A DNA stretch of 64,000 bases from Sycobia sp. Sy_11 (GCA_018907035.1 JACCIC010000207.1:386001-450000), one strand, 5' to 3'. Positions 45,901 to 58,380 are shown, numbered from the stretch's first letter. Numbers and translations are program-made. The notes: generated by a model not told the origin, from the sequence alone.

Positions 45901-48243
45901 TATAACACATGCCTTATTATTACGACGTTATACTAAGATATATCCCATTATAGTACAACTAGCCATTCCGCAAATATTACATTGATAATCTATAAATCTA
46001 AAAATTAATTTAATTATTATAACTAAGTATTACAAGACGAAAGGCAGGGCTGCAACTAGTCATTAATCTAACCTTCAGAGACGTCATAATTTAATGTTAC
46101 AGTAAAGAAGAAAAAGTTTTATAAATACAAATATTCACATAGAAATGAATAATGAAAATAATGACGTACAATGACATTCTATAGAAGTTAATATAACATT
46201 GAATGAAATGACAACACACATAAGAATTGTAAAATCAATGGTTTTTATTAAAAAATGCGTGGGGCTAATTTAATACATAAATTAGAATAACATAGAGAAA
46301 ATAAGATTTCAGATTCCTTTTTAAATAGATACTTTACAGCACAAATATACTACATTACTAATTTAATACAAGTAATGCGAAAACGATACTTCGAGCGGCA
46401 TCTATATACTGATATTATACTATAAATTATGACAATTCAGCTGACACGTCTCTACGCCGATGGCGAGAGTTTATATAGATCTTATAGAAAAATCATATTT
46501 CATTAATTTTATATAAAATATGCTATAGAAAAAAGACTGATGAAGAAAAGAACTAAATCGAATTTACTAGAAGAGAATTCAAATGATAAATTCATAATTA
46601 ACAATCACATTATTTTTATAATCCATGTATCTAACGTTCGGATTAAAACAGTTAAATGCAAAATTCATAATAAGAACTTGCATAATTAGAAGATGAAAAA
46701 TGTGCTGATGGAAAGGAAAACAATTATTTGGAATAATACTTCCTTCTAGTGGACGTTCTAATAGAGGGTGCATTAGGATCTTTCGCAGAATCTTTCCTGA
46801 TCGTAAGATTATTATTACTAATCGTTAAGAGAAATAGGAATAACTTATCCGCAAAATAACCTTTTTTGTATGCACAAAGGCATTCTCTGGCTTTCCAGTT
46901 TCAAAGAACCTACATATATCTCTAACGGGCACTGACTTGGCACATCCGCGATCATGCAAAGTTCAGGCTCTCTATTTGCCTTTCGGGCTGGGATTAGGTG
47001 GAAATACCGACATCCTCTATGCTTTTACCTAGTCGACTACACATTCTGGATAGAGACTCAATAAGTGTATGCTTTTCGCGCACAGGTACATAGTGATCTA
47101 CTCGTTGACACCTTTCTAGAAGCCTGGCTATATTTTCCTTGCAGGAATTTCTGTAAGGCGAGAAAAACTTTACCATTATTGCTGTTTTAGACAATCGGAG
47201 AATTGATTGGGCCTACATTTAAACGTTCTGTACGTTATTTTAGGTTTCCCAGATTGATGTTGCCATTAATCGTCGTAGGTGATAAGAGCATAGTACTTCA
47301 TTCATGAAAACATCTATGCTCAAGAGTTCAATTCCTTCTTTCTTTCGTATCTATCTTGAGAATTCCAGGTTTTACAGTAACTTAATTTGTGTAATTATTT
47401 TTATTCTAATTATTCCTGTTGTTACTATTGCTGTTTATACTGTTATCTTTTATATGATACCTTGCATCTACATATTTTATTAGTAGAAGAAACACCGCCA
47501 AACGATTTTATAGAAGCGAGCCTTTCTATAATTATGGAAGAATTGTCGATCCTGTAAATTGTATTAAATTTTGAAAACCGAATTTTTTTTTTTTTTTAAA
47601 AAAGCGGTGTAAAGTGATCTCTATCGTTATTTTCCTTGGTATTATTATTATTATCTTCTTCAAATAAGTGCTTCCTCCTAGTTTCATTTTCAAGTCTTCT
47701 GACTTTCTTGTACCTTTGGATTCTTTGCTCGCTCGTTATAGGATTCGCCATTGAGATGGTAAAGTTCACAGGAGCAATGCTGGATCAGCAAGGTAGATCT
47801 CCACTCTAAGGAAGACTGTCGTCACTACCCTCATATCGTTGTCATTCACAAGCACGGTTATTCCTGTACTACTTAGAAGATCTTCAACACTAGAATTATT
47901 ATTACACCAATCGCACAATTCACTTTGTGCCGGACGATTTGAGTCCTCAAATAAAGATAAAATCGAATGAATATTGTTGCTATTCTACTCGATCCTAAGC
48001 TCGCTGGTTAGCCTACAGCACAATTCGTTACGTAAGCGACACCGTTGATCTATTGGACTATCTGAAAGAGGAATTGGACTACGAGGACAGGTAGTAAATA
48101 TCTCTAGAAAATTGAGAGAGCACGAAAAGGCGCATGAGGAACGATCTGAGCAACTTCGTGTACCCAAGACTACCAGGTCGGTTCAGTATTCACCTAAACC
48201 AGAAAAGTCAATAATTTTTATTATTTAATGAGATAAAGCTAGC

Positions 48244-48289
<46 letters not shown>

Positions 48290-49600
48290 CTTTAAAATAT
48301 TTAAATGTTTAATATATGTTCCTATTATTACGTAAAAAAATCTTAAGCATCATTTATTAAATTTTATTGAACACGTGGACAGTATCTTAATGAGACTCTT
48401 TTAAATCATTAATCAATTTTAATTGTGATTGCTTCTATTTTTTTAGGTAGATTCGTGAATCTCTAATAATTAGACATTATACTATTTTTGATACTTTGTT
48501 GAATATTGAATATCTGAATAGTTTATTCAAAATTTTGAGAAAATGTTAGCCTTTGAAACAGCTGTCGGTAAATAAATTAATAATATATGAAACAATTCAA
48601 GTATTTTTATTTATTTTTTTATAATAATAATATCTATAATAACGTTTATTCAATAATTTTTGTGAGAGATTTTCTGGAACATGAAATTTTATTTATATAA
48701 GTTAGAAAAATATCTTCCTTCAACGTGGTTGAATGTTGTTAAAGGATTTGAGAAAGCTATTTCACTACTTTCAATCGGACCAAATGAATTTAGTGTTGCG
48801 GTGAGCATTCGCTCTTTGGTATGCTCATAAAAATGATGTACTGAAATATTCACTTTATTTAATGACTACCAATATTTGGAAGAAAACTGCGTTTATTAGA
48901 TTAAATTAGAATTTTAAAGTTTATTTCCTCTTAAGTAACTAACTTTCATTAGACTCAAAAAAGTTGAAAAATACGGGTATTATTTTAAAATAACCTTCAA
49001 TATTTTTTAAATCTCAAGTCACGTATATTAGTTGGATAAAAGAAGGAAATGCCATTATTGCTCTATTCTACAAAAGCAAGAGTTAAAAAATAAAATTTAG
49101 TAACATAGAATTTATTATATTTTTAATTTAGTATTCAGTTAATATTCAAATGTCAATATAAGATTGGAATGGAATTGAATTATAGTTATATTTGCTTTAT
49201 TATGTTGTAGTATGCAATTAAATCTTCTAAGGATCCGCCAAGTGCTAAATATATAATACAATTAAATCGAGAATAAAGAAATCGCTTAAAATTTATAGTT
49301 ACCCATGAAATAACTTAACAATCTTGAGCGGCAATAATTCGATCGTTGCGGTTTACGTATGACTTAACAGATTTACGGTAATGCTTATTGGCGTTCGTTA
49401 CACACAAGATTTGAAAGTTAAGTTAGGCCGCAAATTGTACAATATATCTATAAGTATCCATTTATCTCCTTTTTGTATAATTCCGCTCGTTTAAGGTATG
49501 TGCGCAAAAGCCAATTGCGTCATGTATGCATCTACAAAATTAAAAAAGTGAAGCTGTAATAGCATCAACACATAGAGTCAAAAAGCGCGTCATTATGCGT
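45901..49600. other. AT-rich stretch, no gene recognised; (TA)n at 48247-48288
   Basis: Small frames at 46994-47194 (minus) and 47985-48167 (minus) have ordinary composition but no motif I can name. A pure T run of 15 is near 47585. Confidence 0.5.
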
Positions 49601-49605
49601 ATACT

Positions 49606-49610
<5 letters not shown>

Positions 49611-49659
<49 letters not shown>

Positions 49660-49771
49660 GTGGAAGTGCAATTCGCTTTGTTTTAGCTACAACAAATCCA
49701 TTGGTAATTACGCTTTCGGTTTGTAAACTCATAATCACTTTTTTGTACGCTGTAGCTTATATTATTTCGTA

Positions 49772-49802
<31 letters not shown>
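49611..49802. repeat. (TA)n tracts left of the mariner
   Basis: (AT)n at 49611-49656 and (TA)n at 49779-49802. The second directly abuts the mariner inverted repeat. Confidence 0.95.
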
Positions 49803-49803
<1 letters not shown>

Positions 49804-51076
49804 TAGAAGTGTGAATAAGTCTTTCCCGTTTTTTGTAAGAGATGGCGCCACCAATACTGTGCGAGTATTCAATGGTTACATATGTCATAATCAAAGCTTA
49901 TTCATATGTCAACAATTCCATACTAACACATTAGTTAAAATTTTTTCGCATCATAAATTTTTGATATCGTGAAAATGTCGAAATTTGAGCCGAGTCGACG
50001 TCATTTGCGGGAAGTTTCACTTTATTGGTTCAATTTGAAGAAATCTGCTGCCGAGATTGCTTCAGGAGGCTTATGGAGAAGGTTGTGTCGATGATTCAAG
50101 TGTTCGCGGATGGTTTCGACGCTTCAAAAGCGGTGATTTCGACGTGGAAGACAAGGAGCGTTCCGGGCGGCCGCAAATCTTTGAAGATCGAGAATTGGCG
50201 ACTTTGCTTGATGAAGATTCTTGTCAAACGCAAGAAGAACTTGCTGAAGCATTGGGAGTTGACCGAACAACCATTTCCAAGCGTTTGAAAGCCATGGGAA
50301 TGATCCAAAAGCAAGGAAATTGGGTGCCGTACGAACTGAAGCTGAGAGACGTCGAACGGCGTTTTTTCACTTGCGAACAGCTGCTTCAGCGACATAAAAG
50401 AAAGGGTTTTCTGCATCGTATCGTGACTGGCGATGAAAAGTGGATACGTTACGATAATCCGAAGCGAAGAAAATCATGGGGACTACCCGGCCATGCATCA
50501 TCATCGACGGCCAAGCCAAATATTCATGGCGCCAAGCTCATGCTCTGTATATGGTGGGACCAGCTAGGTGTGGTTTACTATGAGCTTCTGAAACCGAATG
50601 AAAGGATCACAGGCGAGGTCTATCGACGACAATTGATGCGTTTGAGCCGCGCACTGCGAGAAAAACGGCCACAATACTCCGACACGCACGACAAAGTTAT
50701 TTTGCAAGATGACAATGCTCGCCCACATGTTGCACCGCCGGTGAAAACATACTTAGAAACGCTCAAATGGGAAGTCCTACCCCACCCGCCGTATAGTTCA
50801 GACGTTGCTCCGTCTGATTACCATCTCTTCAGATCGATGACGCATGGCCTGGCTGACCAGCACTTCCATTCCTACGAGGAAGCCAAAAAATGGGTGGATG
50901 ACTGGATAGAGGCCAAACCGGTCGAATTTTTTCGCAACGGGATTCGTATGTTGCCAGAAAGATGGGAAAAAGTTGTAGCTAGCGATGGCCAATGCTTTCA
51001 ATAATTCATTTGTAACCATTTTTTCACAATAAAGGCTCAAAATTTGAAAAAAAACGGGAAAGACTTATTCACATAC

Positions 51077-51080
<4 letters not shown>
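49803..51080 (+). mobile_element. mariner element, mauritiana-like, 1,278 bp, complete with TIRs
   Basis: Both terminal inverted repeats are present. The left has TGTGAATAAGTCTTTCCCG from 49809, then TTTTTT; the right end is its reverse complement up to 51080 (AACGGGAAAGACTTATTCACA). TA dinucleotides flank both ends, the usual duplicated target, and here they are part of (TA)n tracts. The length is normal for the family. The single transposase gene carries one early frameshift, so the copy is probably young but non-autonomous. Confidence 0.93.
49975..51004 (+). pseudogene. mariner transposase with one N-terminal frameshift
   Basis: Cut-and-paste DDE/D transposase acting on the flanking TIRs. 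ATG 49975 opens MSKFEPSRRHLREVSLYW in frame 1 for 27 codons. At about 50055 the coding continues in frame 2 and stays open for 315 codons to TAA at 51002-51004. Relatives suggest a few bases were lost here. Counting from 50057: WVPYEL linker at 90-95, catalytic Asp126 (GDEKW), Asp219 (QDDN) and Asp254 (APSDYH), giving the D34D spacing of mariner. YSSDVAP replaces the usual YSPDLAP. An AATAAA follows near 51030. Confidence 0.92.

Positions 51081-51125
<45 letters not shown>
51081..51125. repeat. (TA)n tract right of the mariner
   Basis: Continuation of the same type of tract found at the left border, consistent with insertion into one TA microsatellite. Confidence 0.95.
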
Positions 51126-51127
<2 letters not shown>

Positions 51128-51893
51128 TTGATTAGGTAAACATAATAGGTAATTCTAATGCTTTAAAAATGAATCGTTTGATTGTTATCGAAATTTTATC
51201 ATTTTTACCATCAATAAAAAATGATTTCACAATTGTTTGTATTACGCATAGCCATTTTGATAACTGTATATATAAGAAGTAAAATAAAATAGTTTTTCTT
51301 TGTCTGAACTATAAGACGTAATGTTATACTTGCATGATATAAGATATAAAATTTGCGTAATGAATTGTGACATCTGCGTATTGTACATTTTTAAAACTGA
51401 TTTGATGAACTAGTCATTTATCTTGAAAGTATTCAAAACAAGTATACTAATAATGCAAACCCAAAGTTTATTATCAATGTTTGACGAGAAATAGACTGAT
51501 TTTAAGCAATTTTATCGGATATATTAAATTTATTATCTTACACCTGATTCGACAATCCATAACATGTCAGCATTTCATCGTTTATCTTAACAATGCAAAG
51601 TTTGCAAACGAAAATGTTTTTGAATGTTTCCAATTATGATGACGATACGCAAAATTGGAAAAAATATCAACCCATTAAATTTAACAACTTCTGAAAAGAT
51701 AGAGAGACACGCATTCAAAAGATTTGGCTAGTAATATGTTAACGTATATTTGACATGAAATTTCTAAAAATTCATAGTGCGTTGGCTTATAATGTATATA
51801 CTAATCTCTGTGCATACGATAATATGTGCATATTACCATAAATTTTTCTCGGCTATTACGAACACGCTCGAGATTCTCCTGATCTGTATATAT
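51126..51893. other. AT-rich stretch, nothing recognised
   Basis: No coding or RNA signal seen. Confidence 0.6.
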
Positions 51894-52128
51894 AGATTGG
51901 CATTAGGCATTGAGGCCTACGATGGCTCGATCGCTAGAGTGAATGACTAGTAACTTGGTGATCCGAGTTCAAATCCCGGTCTCAGCCGATTGACACAAGC
52001 ACTGCTATAATAATTTACACGTGTTTTGTTTACCAACACATCGTAGACCTCCGTCGCTGATTAGCACCAATATTTGAAAGCATAAATAGAGCAACGTTAA
52101 ATAACATATAAAAAAAAGATTGGCATTA
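51894..52128 (+). mobile_element. tRNA-derived SINE with 12-bp target-site duplication
   Basis: The body 51906-52116 is flanked by AGATTGGCATTA at 51894-51905 and 52117-52128. The head resembles a tRNA: A-box-like GGCTCGATCGCTAGAGTG (51924-51941) and B-box-like GAGTTCAAATCC (51965-51976), followed by GGTCTCAGCC like an acceptor strand. A unique middle and tail follow, ending in an A run (about 52110-52117). This order (pol III promoter, body, A tail, target duplication) defines a SINE mobilised by a LINE. Confidence 0.85.
51915..51990 (+). tRNA. tRNA-like head of the SINE (not a functional tRNA)
   Basis: Contains D-arm-like and T-arm-like sequence with internal pol III promoter boxes, but the acceptor strands do not pair properly. 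Parental tRNA undetermined. Confidence 0.4.
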
Positions 52129-52330
52129 TTTCTCGTTTCATGAAGTTTCTCTTGGATTAATACGTTAATAAAGATTGATTGAATAATACATGTATTTGTG
52201 ACAGGCTCAAATGGCTATATGATTTAAACAAACTAAAATTTGTTAAACAAAATAATTAAAAACTTACATACGCCACGAATGACAAATATCATATTTTAAA
52301 AATATATATGACAATGCGCATCTATGATTC
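52129..52330. other. AT-rich stretch, nothing recognised
   Basis: No feature seen. Confidence 0.6.
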
Positions 52331-53335
52331 TGCTGGATAGATATTGTGACGTGGCATTTGTTATTAAAATAAAAATACACAAGTTTAAAATCAAAATCCC
52401 GTACCACGGGCACAATTTATTATGTACAATTACTCTTGAATTTCTTATATCACACTCGCGCAATTATTCGCACGTATTACCTTTGCATCTTTCTTTTCTA
52501 CAGCAGGGGATCCGCCTATCGATCGCGCCCGGGAATTGGCACGATATTCACCGCGATTACACTCTACCACTCATGCTATCACTCTCATTCGCTTTCTCGC
52601 CTCGACCACTAAGATCTCGGAAACCACGGGCTCAACCGATCTCGATACACAATCTCACACACAACAATGACGGGAACCCACTAGTACATTCTACACGCAA
52701 CGCAAATAGGAAGAAACCGAGTCTTATGGTTACCGCTCTTGCTGGCGCCGATGAAGCTCTCCCAGACGGCTCTCGTCCTGGACGATGACACGCGTTTCCA
52801 CCGCTCTATGGCCTCCACGCCTACGTTCTTACTCCTGGATCCGTGAATGAACCTAGATGCTAAGGATATTGCTCCCCGTCGCTACTATTGACCGCTCTAT
52901 TTCCCACTCGCTGACGCACGCAAAGGATACACTAATACCCGCCCGGTTCGCACAACAAAGCACCTCTCTATCCACCAAATACTAAAACTCCCGACTCGGC
53001 ACACAACCCACTCTCGAACCACCAATTGTTCGGCACCACAGTCCATATAGCACTGTCGCAAAATCTTTTTCCGCTCTTTTTCGATGCTTGGAAAACGAGC
53101 CGCTGTTGACGGCACTAGACCGCCAATCCGCGTACGGCGCTCACACTTTTTCAACACGTGATCACACTACATTAAATTACACTCAAACATATATACGCCA
53201 CACTAACGTCCACCCTTTTATAATACATTACCCTTTGCTTTATTATTTTTATTATTTTACTCTTTTTATTATTTTTGTGTATTGATGTATTAATGTTAAT
53301 GTAGATATTTATTGATATTGTTACGTATTGTTTTC
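52331..53335 (-). mobile_element. Possible 5' end of an LTR element or LINE, minus strand
   Basis: GC-rich block in AT-rich DNA. On minus, ACTGTGGTGCCGAACA is followed by ATTGGTGGTTCGAGAGTGGG (53034-53015), which looks like an LTR end plus a tRNA-type primer site. A leader without long frames follows toward 52350. The 154-codon plus frame (52324-52788) and 86-codon minus frame (53157-52897) show no motif. Class uncertain. Confidence 0.3.
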
Positions 53336-53370
53336 GATTGATTTGATTGGACTGTAAGACCAATAAAAAA
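53336..53370 (+). repeat. 35-bp tail shared with 62613-62647
   Basis: Matches the second site at 33 of 35 bases. The core is GGACTGTAAGACCAATAAAA, with an AATAAA signal running into A. A T-rich stretch precedes both copies. Confidence 0.8.
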
Positions 53371-53392
53371 TTTTTTATTTATTTACTCTTCG

Positions 53393-53397
<5 letters not shown>

Positions 53398-53451
<54 letters not shown>

Positions 53452-53488
53452 CGAAACATACATACACAGGGGCGCATATTTACATACT

Positions 53489-53557
<69 letters not shown>

Positions 53558-53628
53558 GCACACCCACATGCGCACGCATCCGCACACAAAAACTCACACG
53601 TACGCTCTCACGCACACGCGCTTTCACA

Positions 53629-53660
<32 letters not shown>
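53398..53660. repeat. (CT)n, (CA)n and (CT)n microsatellites
   Basis: (CT)n 53398-53449, (CA)n 53492-53553, and (CT)n about 53634-53661. Frames of 187 and 144 codons across them are serine/leucine and arginine/glutamate repeats, not genes. Confidence 0.95.
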
Positions 53661-53665
<5 letters not shown>

Positions 53666-54440
53666 GCGATACGCCGCGCTTCGGACGTCGTCCGCTTCTC
53701 GACCGTCGGTGCTCCTCAACTGGGCCACACGTGCGCAACCCGGGGGGGGGGGGAGAGGCCTTCTTCGATGTGCATGTTCTCCCTCCGCTCAGCGCCGGCA
53801 ATATCCAAGACATAGAACACTCCTTGTGCTCGCAAAGGTGTTTGCGGTCTTCCCTTGTGACCCCATCACAATATGCATTCGCTGCTGCTTTTTGTATGAT
53901 ACATTGTTAATATCTTTTTAGTCGTTTCCATAAGACAAAATATAAAATAATTATTTTCGCGGCTGAAAGAAGAAAAAGTTCTTGACGAAACTCCAAATCT
54001 GAATCGTTCTAGTATATCAAGGAGCGCGGTCGCCCTCGGAAGGCAAACATGGGAACTACATCCTTTAGATGACTGTCGTATACATTGATATTCTGTTGTA
54101 CGATTTTCAAATAATTATTGCGTCACTTTTAAACCATTATATTATATTTATAATTATACATAAAAGAAAGCTATGCTGTTAAAGATTCGATTTAAAGAAA
54201 AAGGTTTATGTAAAATACGATTATTATACTAAAGTTATTAAGAGTGCCCCAATAAGTCGTGTAGAAACTAGTCGCGAGTGATCATTTTGTCAAAAGAAGT
54301 TCATATTAATATAATAGAGTATAATACTAGTATATAATACTTAGTATAAGTACTGTATATAAGTTAATAAGTAAATGAAAGAGTATAATACTAATATATA
54401 ATACTAGATAGAATACTTAATTATTTATTAAGATTACGGT
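53661..54440. other. GC-rich then AT-rich stretch, no gene
   Basis: Contains a G run (53743-53751). A direct duplication of about 30 bp (GAGTATAATACTA followed by TATATAATACT) at 54318-54347 and 54382-54411 is the only structure seen. Confidence 0.5.
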
Positions 54441-54731
54441 ATGGACTGTAAAATGTTTTCATGCAAAAATTACGAGGTCAGACAATTAATATCATCAATG
54501 AATTTTCCAAAATACAATATTGCAAAATTTTTACCGAATGTATTAGTTAAGATCGTTGGTAAAACCAACTCTTATCTTAAAGATAATCGGAGTTTTTATG
54601 AAACTGTAAAAGATATTAATTTTCTGAATAATTATAAGATGATTAGAATGAAAATGAATTTCATTGGATGTAGTTTAATTGCTTACGAATATGCGAGGAT
54701 AGGTCAAAGGTCTTTCTTTATAAAAAGATAA
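54441..54731 (+). pseudogene. Penelope-like element RT fragment (96 codons open)
   Basis: VRQLISSMNFPKYNIAKFLP followed by VKIVGKTNSYLKDNRSFYE corresponds to the Penelope-like RT segment R-P-I-I-S-x-x-x-x-P-T-Y-N-x-A-K-x-L with K-x-x-S-Y-x-K-x-S. The catalytic YADD is not included and nothing else of the element is adjacent. Confidence 0.65.
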
Positions 54732-54739
54732 ATAAACAC

Positions 54740-55285
54740 TATTTTTGGGGTAAACTTTTTTTTATTTTTTAACATATATATTATCCTTCTAGTTCAATAT
54801 ACTTTGACAGATGTATCTGAAATTTTTTAAGCCTTCAAAAAACTATGATTGTGTAGTTCATCAATAAAAGCATTTGTGTGAACGATGACCTTCTCATTTG
54901 ACGTAAACTATTGTCGGCTGAGCCATTTTTTTAAATTTGGAAATAAGAAGAAGTCACTCAGGTCCAGATCTGGTCAGTACGGTGGATGGTCTATCAATTC
55001 AACCATCAATTTCTGAATTTTGGCCATCATAGCCAAAATGCGCACGTATGCACTCGTTCATTGTCCTGGAGAAAGAGGACTTTTTTTCTTCAAATGAGGT
55101 CGATTTTCTTTTATTTTCTCTTGTAGCTAACTTAATAATGACGCATAATGCTTTCCAGTAATCGTCTGTCCCTTTTCCAAATAGTCAATAAGGATAATAC
55201 CACGTGCATCCCAAAATATAGTAGCCATAATCTTTCCAGCTGATTTCATCCCCTTTGCCTTCTTTGGAGCCCGTTCGACTTTAAT
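54740..55285 (-). pseudogene. mariner transposase fragment, irritans-like
   Basis: Minus strand from about 55275: APKKAKGMKSAGKIMATIFW and DARGIILIDYLEKGQTITGK in good sequence, then ENRPHLKKK, the decayed second catalytic region (PGQ-TSAYV), HPPY-PDLDLSDFFLFPNLKK with the third aspartate, and a worn C-terminus to about 54770. These motifs are characteristic of irritans-subfamily mariners. The N-terminal DNA-binding part is absent, and stops and frameshifts are present. Confidence 0.85.
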
Positions 55286-55289
55286 AATC

Positions 55290-57385
55290 CATTATTAATT
55301 TTTGCATAAAAAAATTTTACAGTATATACAGTAATCTGAAAAAATGAAGCTTTATTGGTAAATAACTTACAGTTTTATCACTACATACGTTTTAAATAGC
55401 CAAAAATATAAATAACTATTATTTATAATTTATTATGAGTGAATTATATATAAGAATTATTATAACAATTATATATAACAAGATATTATTTCAGTGTTGA
55501 ATCCTTCTTGGATTATTCACAAACTTTAATTTGACCAAGAAGTCCGATATTTAACGATAGTAAACAATGAAATTTCTTTATTACCTGAGCCCAAACTACT
55601 CTATGTATATTTATAAAATTGTTTTAATAAGCTAAATTCAAAATTCTAGAACTTTAAAATAGAATCTAGTAAATAGTAATCTAGGAAAATAGTAATCTGT
55701 CATTAAAAGGAACTTCAAGAAATAATATGGTGTGGAACATTTGATTGATTAGCTAGTATATATATATATATTATGCTTTATCCTGTGTATCAATTTCTAT
55801 TATATTTATTCTTGTTGATAAAGCTTTCAAAACATAATTCTATTATTATGGATGTTTTCCTATTCATTCGCTTTGTACAAGAAATTATATCACACTTTAA
55901 GTACTTTTCAAAGTACATATATTTATTTTCTTTGCATATTCTTTCTGAAAATTTGACTAATCAATTGCAAATGAATTGTAATTTAAAGTACACAATTAAT
56001 GAAAAGTAAAAATTTACATTATGATTTTGTACTTTCACCTTAAAGTCTATGTATTTAAATATTTAAGTTATTTAAAAGAATATTATTTCAGACTTAAGAG
56101 TATCTAGATTTAAGTTCAATATTGGATTTGTTCAACTATAATCTTTCTGGGCATGGGCCTAGTAAGTTCATATATGCTTTTTTTTTAATAAGAATGAATT
56201 ATCAAAAAAATAGCAAAAGAATGTTAAAAAAAAACATCGATCATTCAAGATAATGAACTCTTTTTTATGAGCCCACGCGTGGAAAAAATGATGTGAAAAT
56301 AAACTCGGCTATTTGTAAATGATCTCATTACTTTATGAAGCTGTATTTTCGTTGAAATAATTTATTTATTATTATTATTTTTGTAGAATTTTAGATATAT
56401 TTGTGTAAACTATACTGCTATAGCTGCTATTTGAAGGGATACATATAAACTTCAAACAGCTATTTATTTTAATCTATATTTTTAGACGTTATTGCATTAA
56501 TTTATAATAATTTATTTTTTGTTATTTTATGTGTTATTAATCTATTTTGAAAGATTTTAGAAAAATATTATGAATAAATATTAGTAAATTAAATTTTTTT
56601 GTTTTACTATAAAAAGATTTACAATAAATTACATATTAGGTTGTCAAATATCTCCATTCCGCTTTTTTGCTCTTCATTCAATGTTTTATAAAAAGTGTTA
56701 CAGTGGTCGTATTTACTTCAAATATCTGCCGTTTTGTTCGATCATCTATAAAATAAAATAACAAAATATAATTACTTATAATATAAATATGACGCGATAA
56801 ATTATAATAGTAAGATATAAAATATAAACGTGTGGTATTTTCCATAACGTTACTAATTCGAGGCTATTTTCCGCATCAAAACCTGGTGCTATTATCCACG
56901 TGGGAAATCTCAATGAGACAGGTTGATTTTATAAGGTAACAAGTAAAGGTAGATTTAATTCCGCTGATCTTTTAAGGAGTGCCTCACAACCAGGCTCACG
57001 TTCTCCTCATGTAAAGGTAAATTATTAACCGTTAGGCATTTGAGAAGCACCTCGCAACAGAGATCAAGTTAATAATTCGGTAAAGGTTTTGTATGACAGG
57101 ATTTTTATCGAACTCTGGATAGGTTTTTAGCTCCGGGAGGAACTAAATCAACTTCAGGATAGTCGGTTCACCTAGCGAACTCTCAATTTTGCTTTTTGCA
57201 GGCCAATTCATAGCGAAATTTTACAATAACAATAATTTATAATGATAACAATTCATAATAATAATTATCATTAATAATTATAATATTCTTATTGTAATTA
57301 TAATCATCATAATATTAATTTAATACGTCTTTATTTCGAAATACATACACATTCCACGTGTATATATACATATATAGGAATACGC

Positions 57386-57388
<3 letters not shown>
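55290..57388. other. AT-rich stretch, no gene recognised
   Basis: The 78-codon frame at 55773-56009 is hydrophobic and AT-driven. At 56970-57090 two loosely similar ~65-bp blocks (GGAGTGCCTCACAACCAGG and GAGAAGCACCTCGCAACAGA, each followed by GGTAAA-type sequence) suggest an old local duplication. Confidence 0.5.
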
Positions 57389-57449
<61 letters not shown>

Positions 57450-58380
57450 CTTCTATATAAAAAGCTACTTTAATGTAGCGTCCTCTTCGAAAAGTTGATA
57501 TTTTACCGACTATTTTATACAATATATATATATATGCATATTAAATATGACTTCGATGGAGAAAATTGTACTTTCGAGTTCAAGCGGTAGGAAAAGATAT
57601 CCAAGTGTCTCGAGACGACGTTTTCGAAGAGTATCATGTTCGGACTATAGGAAATCTCTCCGGACGACTGCTATAGCGAGTTTTGTGTTGGAGAGGAAGA
57701 ATACAATGTCCAGTTAGCCCACAACGACTCTTACTGGTAATGTGCGTGTTTGAATGATAGAATACTAATCTCTTCATAGAAGTTGTGTTGACATATTGGA
57801 CATTCTTTCCCACCATCTATACACGACACTCCCCGTAGAAGTTGTCACGACATATCTAAACATCGTTTCCTACCATCTAATCGCATCGCTTCCTAATGAC
57901 TAAACAGCGTACTCCCAGTACAAGTCGTTTGGAAAGAGCTAGATATGGTATTTTACGGTCCCAACACGACTCTTCCCATAGAAGTTGATTTCCTCATACC
58001 TGGACGTCGTTTTTATCACTTAAATACAATATTCTCGTAGAAATCGCTCAGAGACACTTGGACATCGCATTCTATCATCCGAACACAACTGCCTGTATAA
58101 ATCGTCTTAAGGTAACGGGATATCGTAGTCAACCGCGCGTACACGCCAATACAATATTTCTCAGTAGAAACCGTATTTAAAATGTGTATATATAATATAC
58201 ATATAATATTTGATACATATTTCGTATATTTTCTTTTTTTCAATTAAATACCTTGAATATTTTTGTAGTTATCCCAACTGAAATTCAAGCGAAATGGTAT
58301 GCAAAAAGCATATTTTCTAAGTAGAGGATGAATATTATCTTTTTATACAGAAGCAGAGTGTTTATTTAGGCACGAACGCA
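57389..58380 (+). mobile_element. Foldback-like minisatellite element, copy 4
   Basis: (TA)n 57389-57447, then an inverted left arm (57545-57770, with GTCTCGAGACGACG and CCGGACGACTGC), a right arm (about 57775-58165, 6-7 units, with CCCCGTAGAAGTTGTC), the arm end CAATACAATATTTCTCAG, and the outer segment (58240-58360, CAACTGAAATTCAAG). Same order as copy 1 but with fewer right-arm units. Confidence 0.78.

Noticed and set aside
50025..50416. Alternative frames over the mariner gene (87 and 106 codons)
   Set aside because: Shadows of the transposase; only the 49975 plus 50057 frames carry family motifs.
51915..51990. A functional tRNA gene
   Set aside because: The arms do not fold into a proper cloverleaf, and the sequence is enclosed with an A tail by target duplications, so it is a SINE head.
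53347..53921. Open frames of 187, 144 and 117 codons
   Set aside because: They translate (CT)n and (CA)n microsatellites into Ser-Leu, Thr-His and Arg-Glu repeats, so there is no coding evidence.
54238..54270. Possible mariner inverted repeat (GCCCCAATAAGTCGTG)
   Set aside because: No matching inverted copy was found at the other side of the irritans-like fragment.
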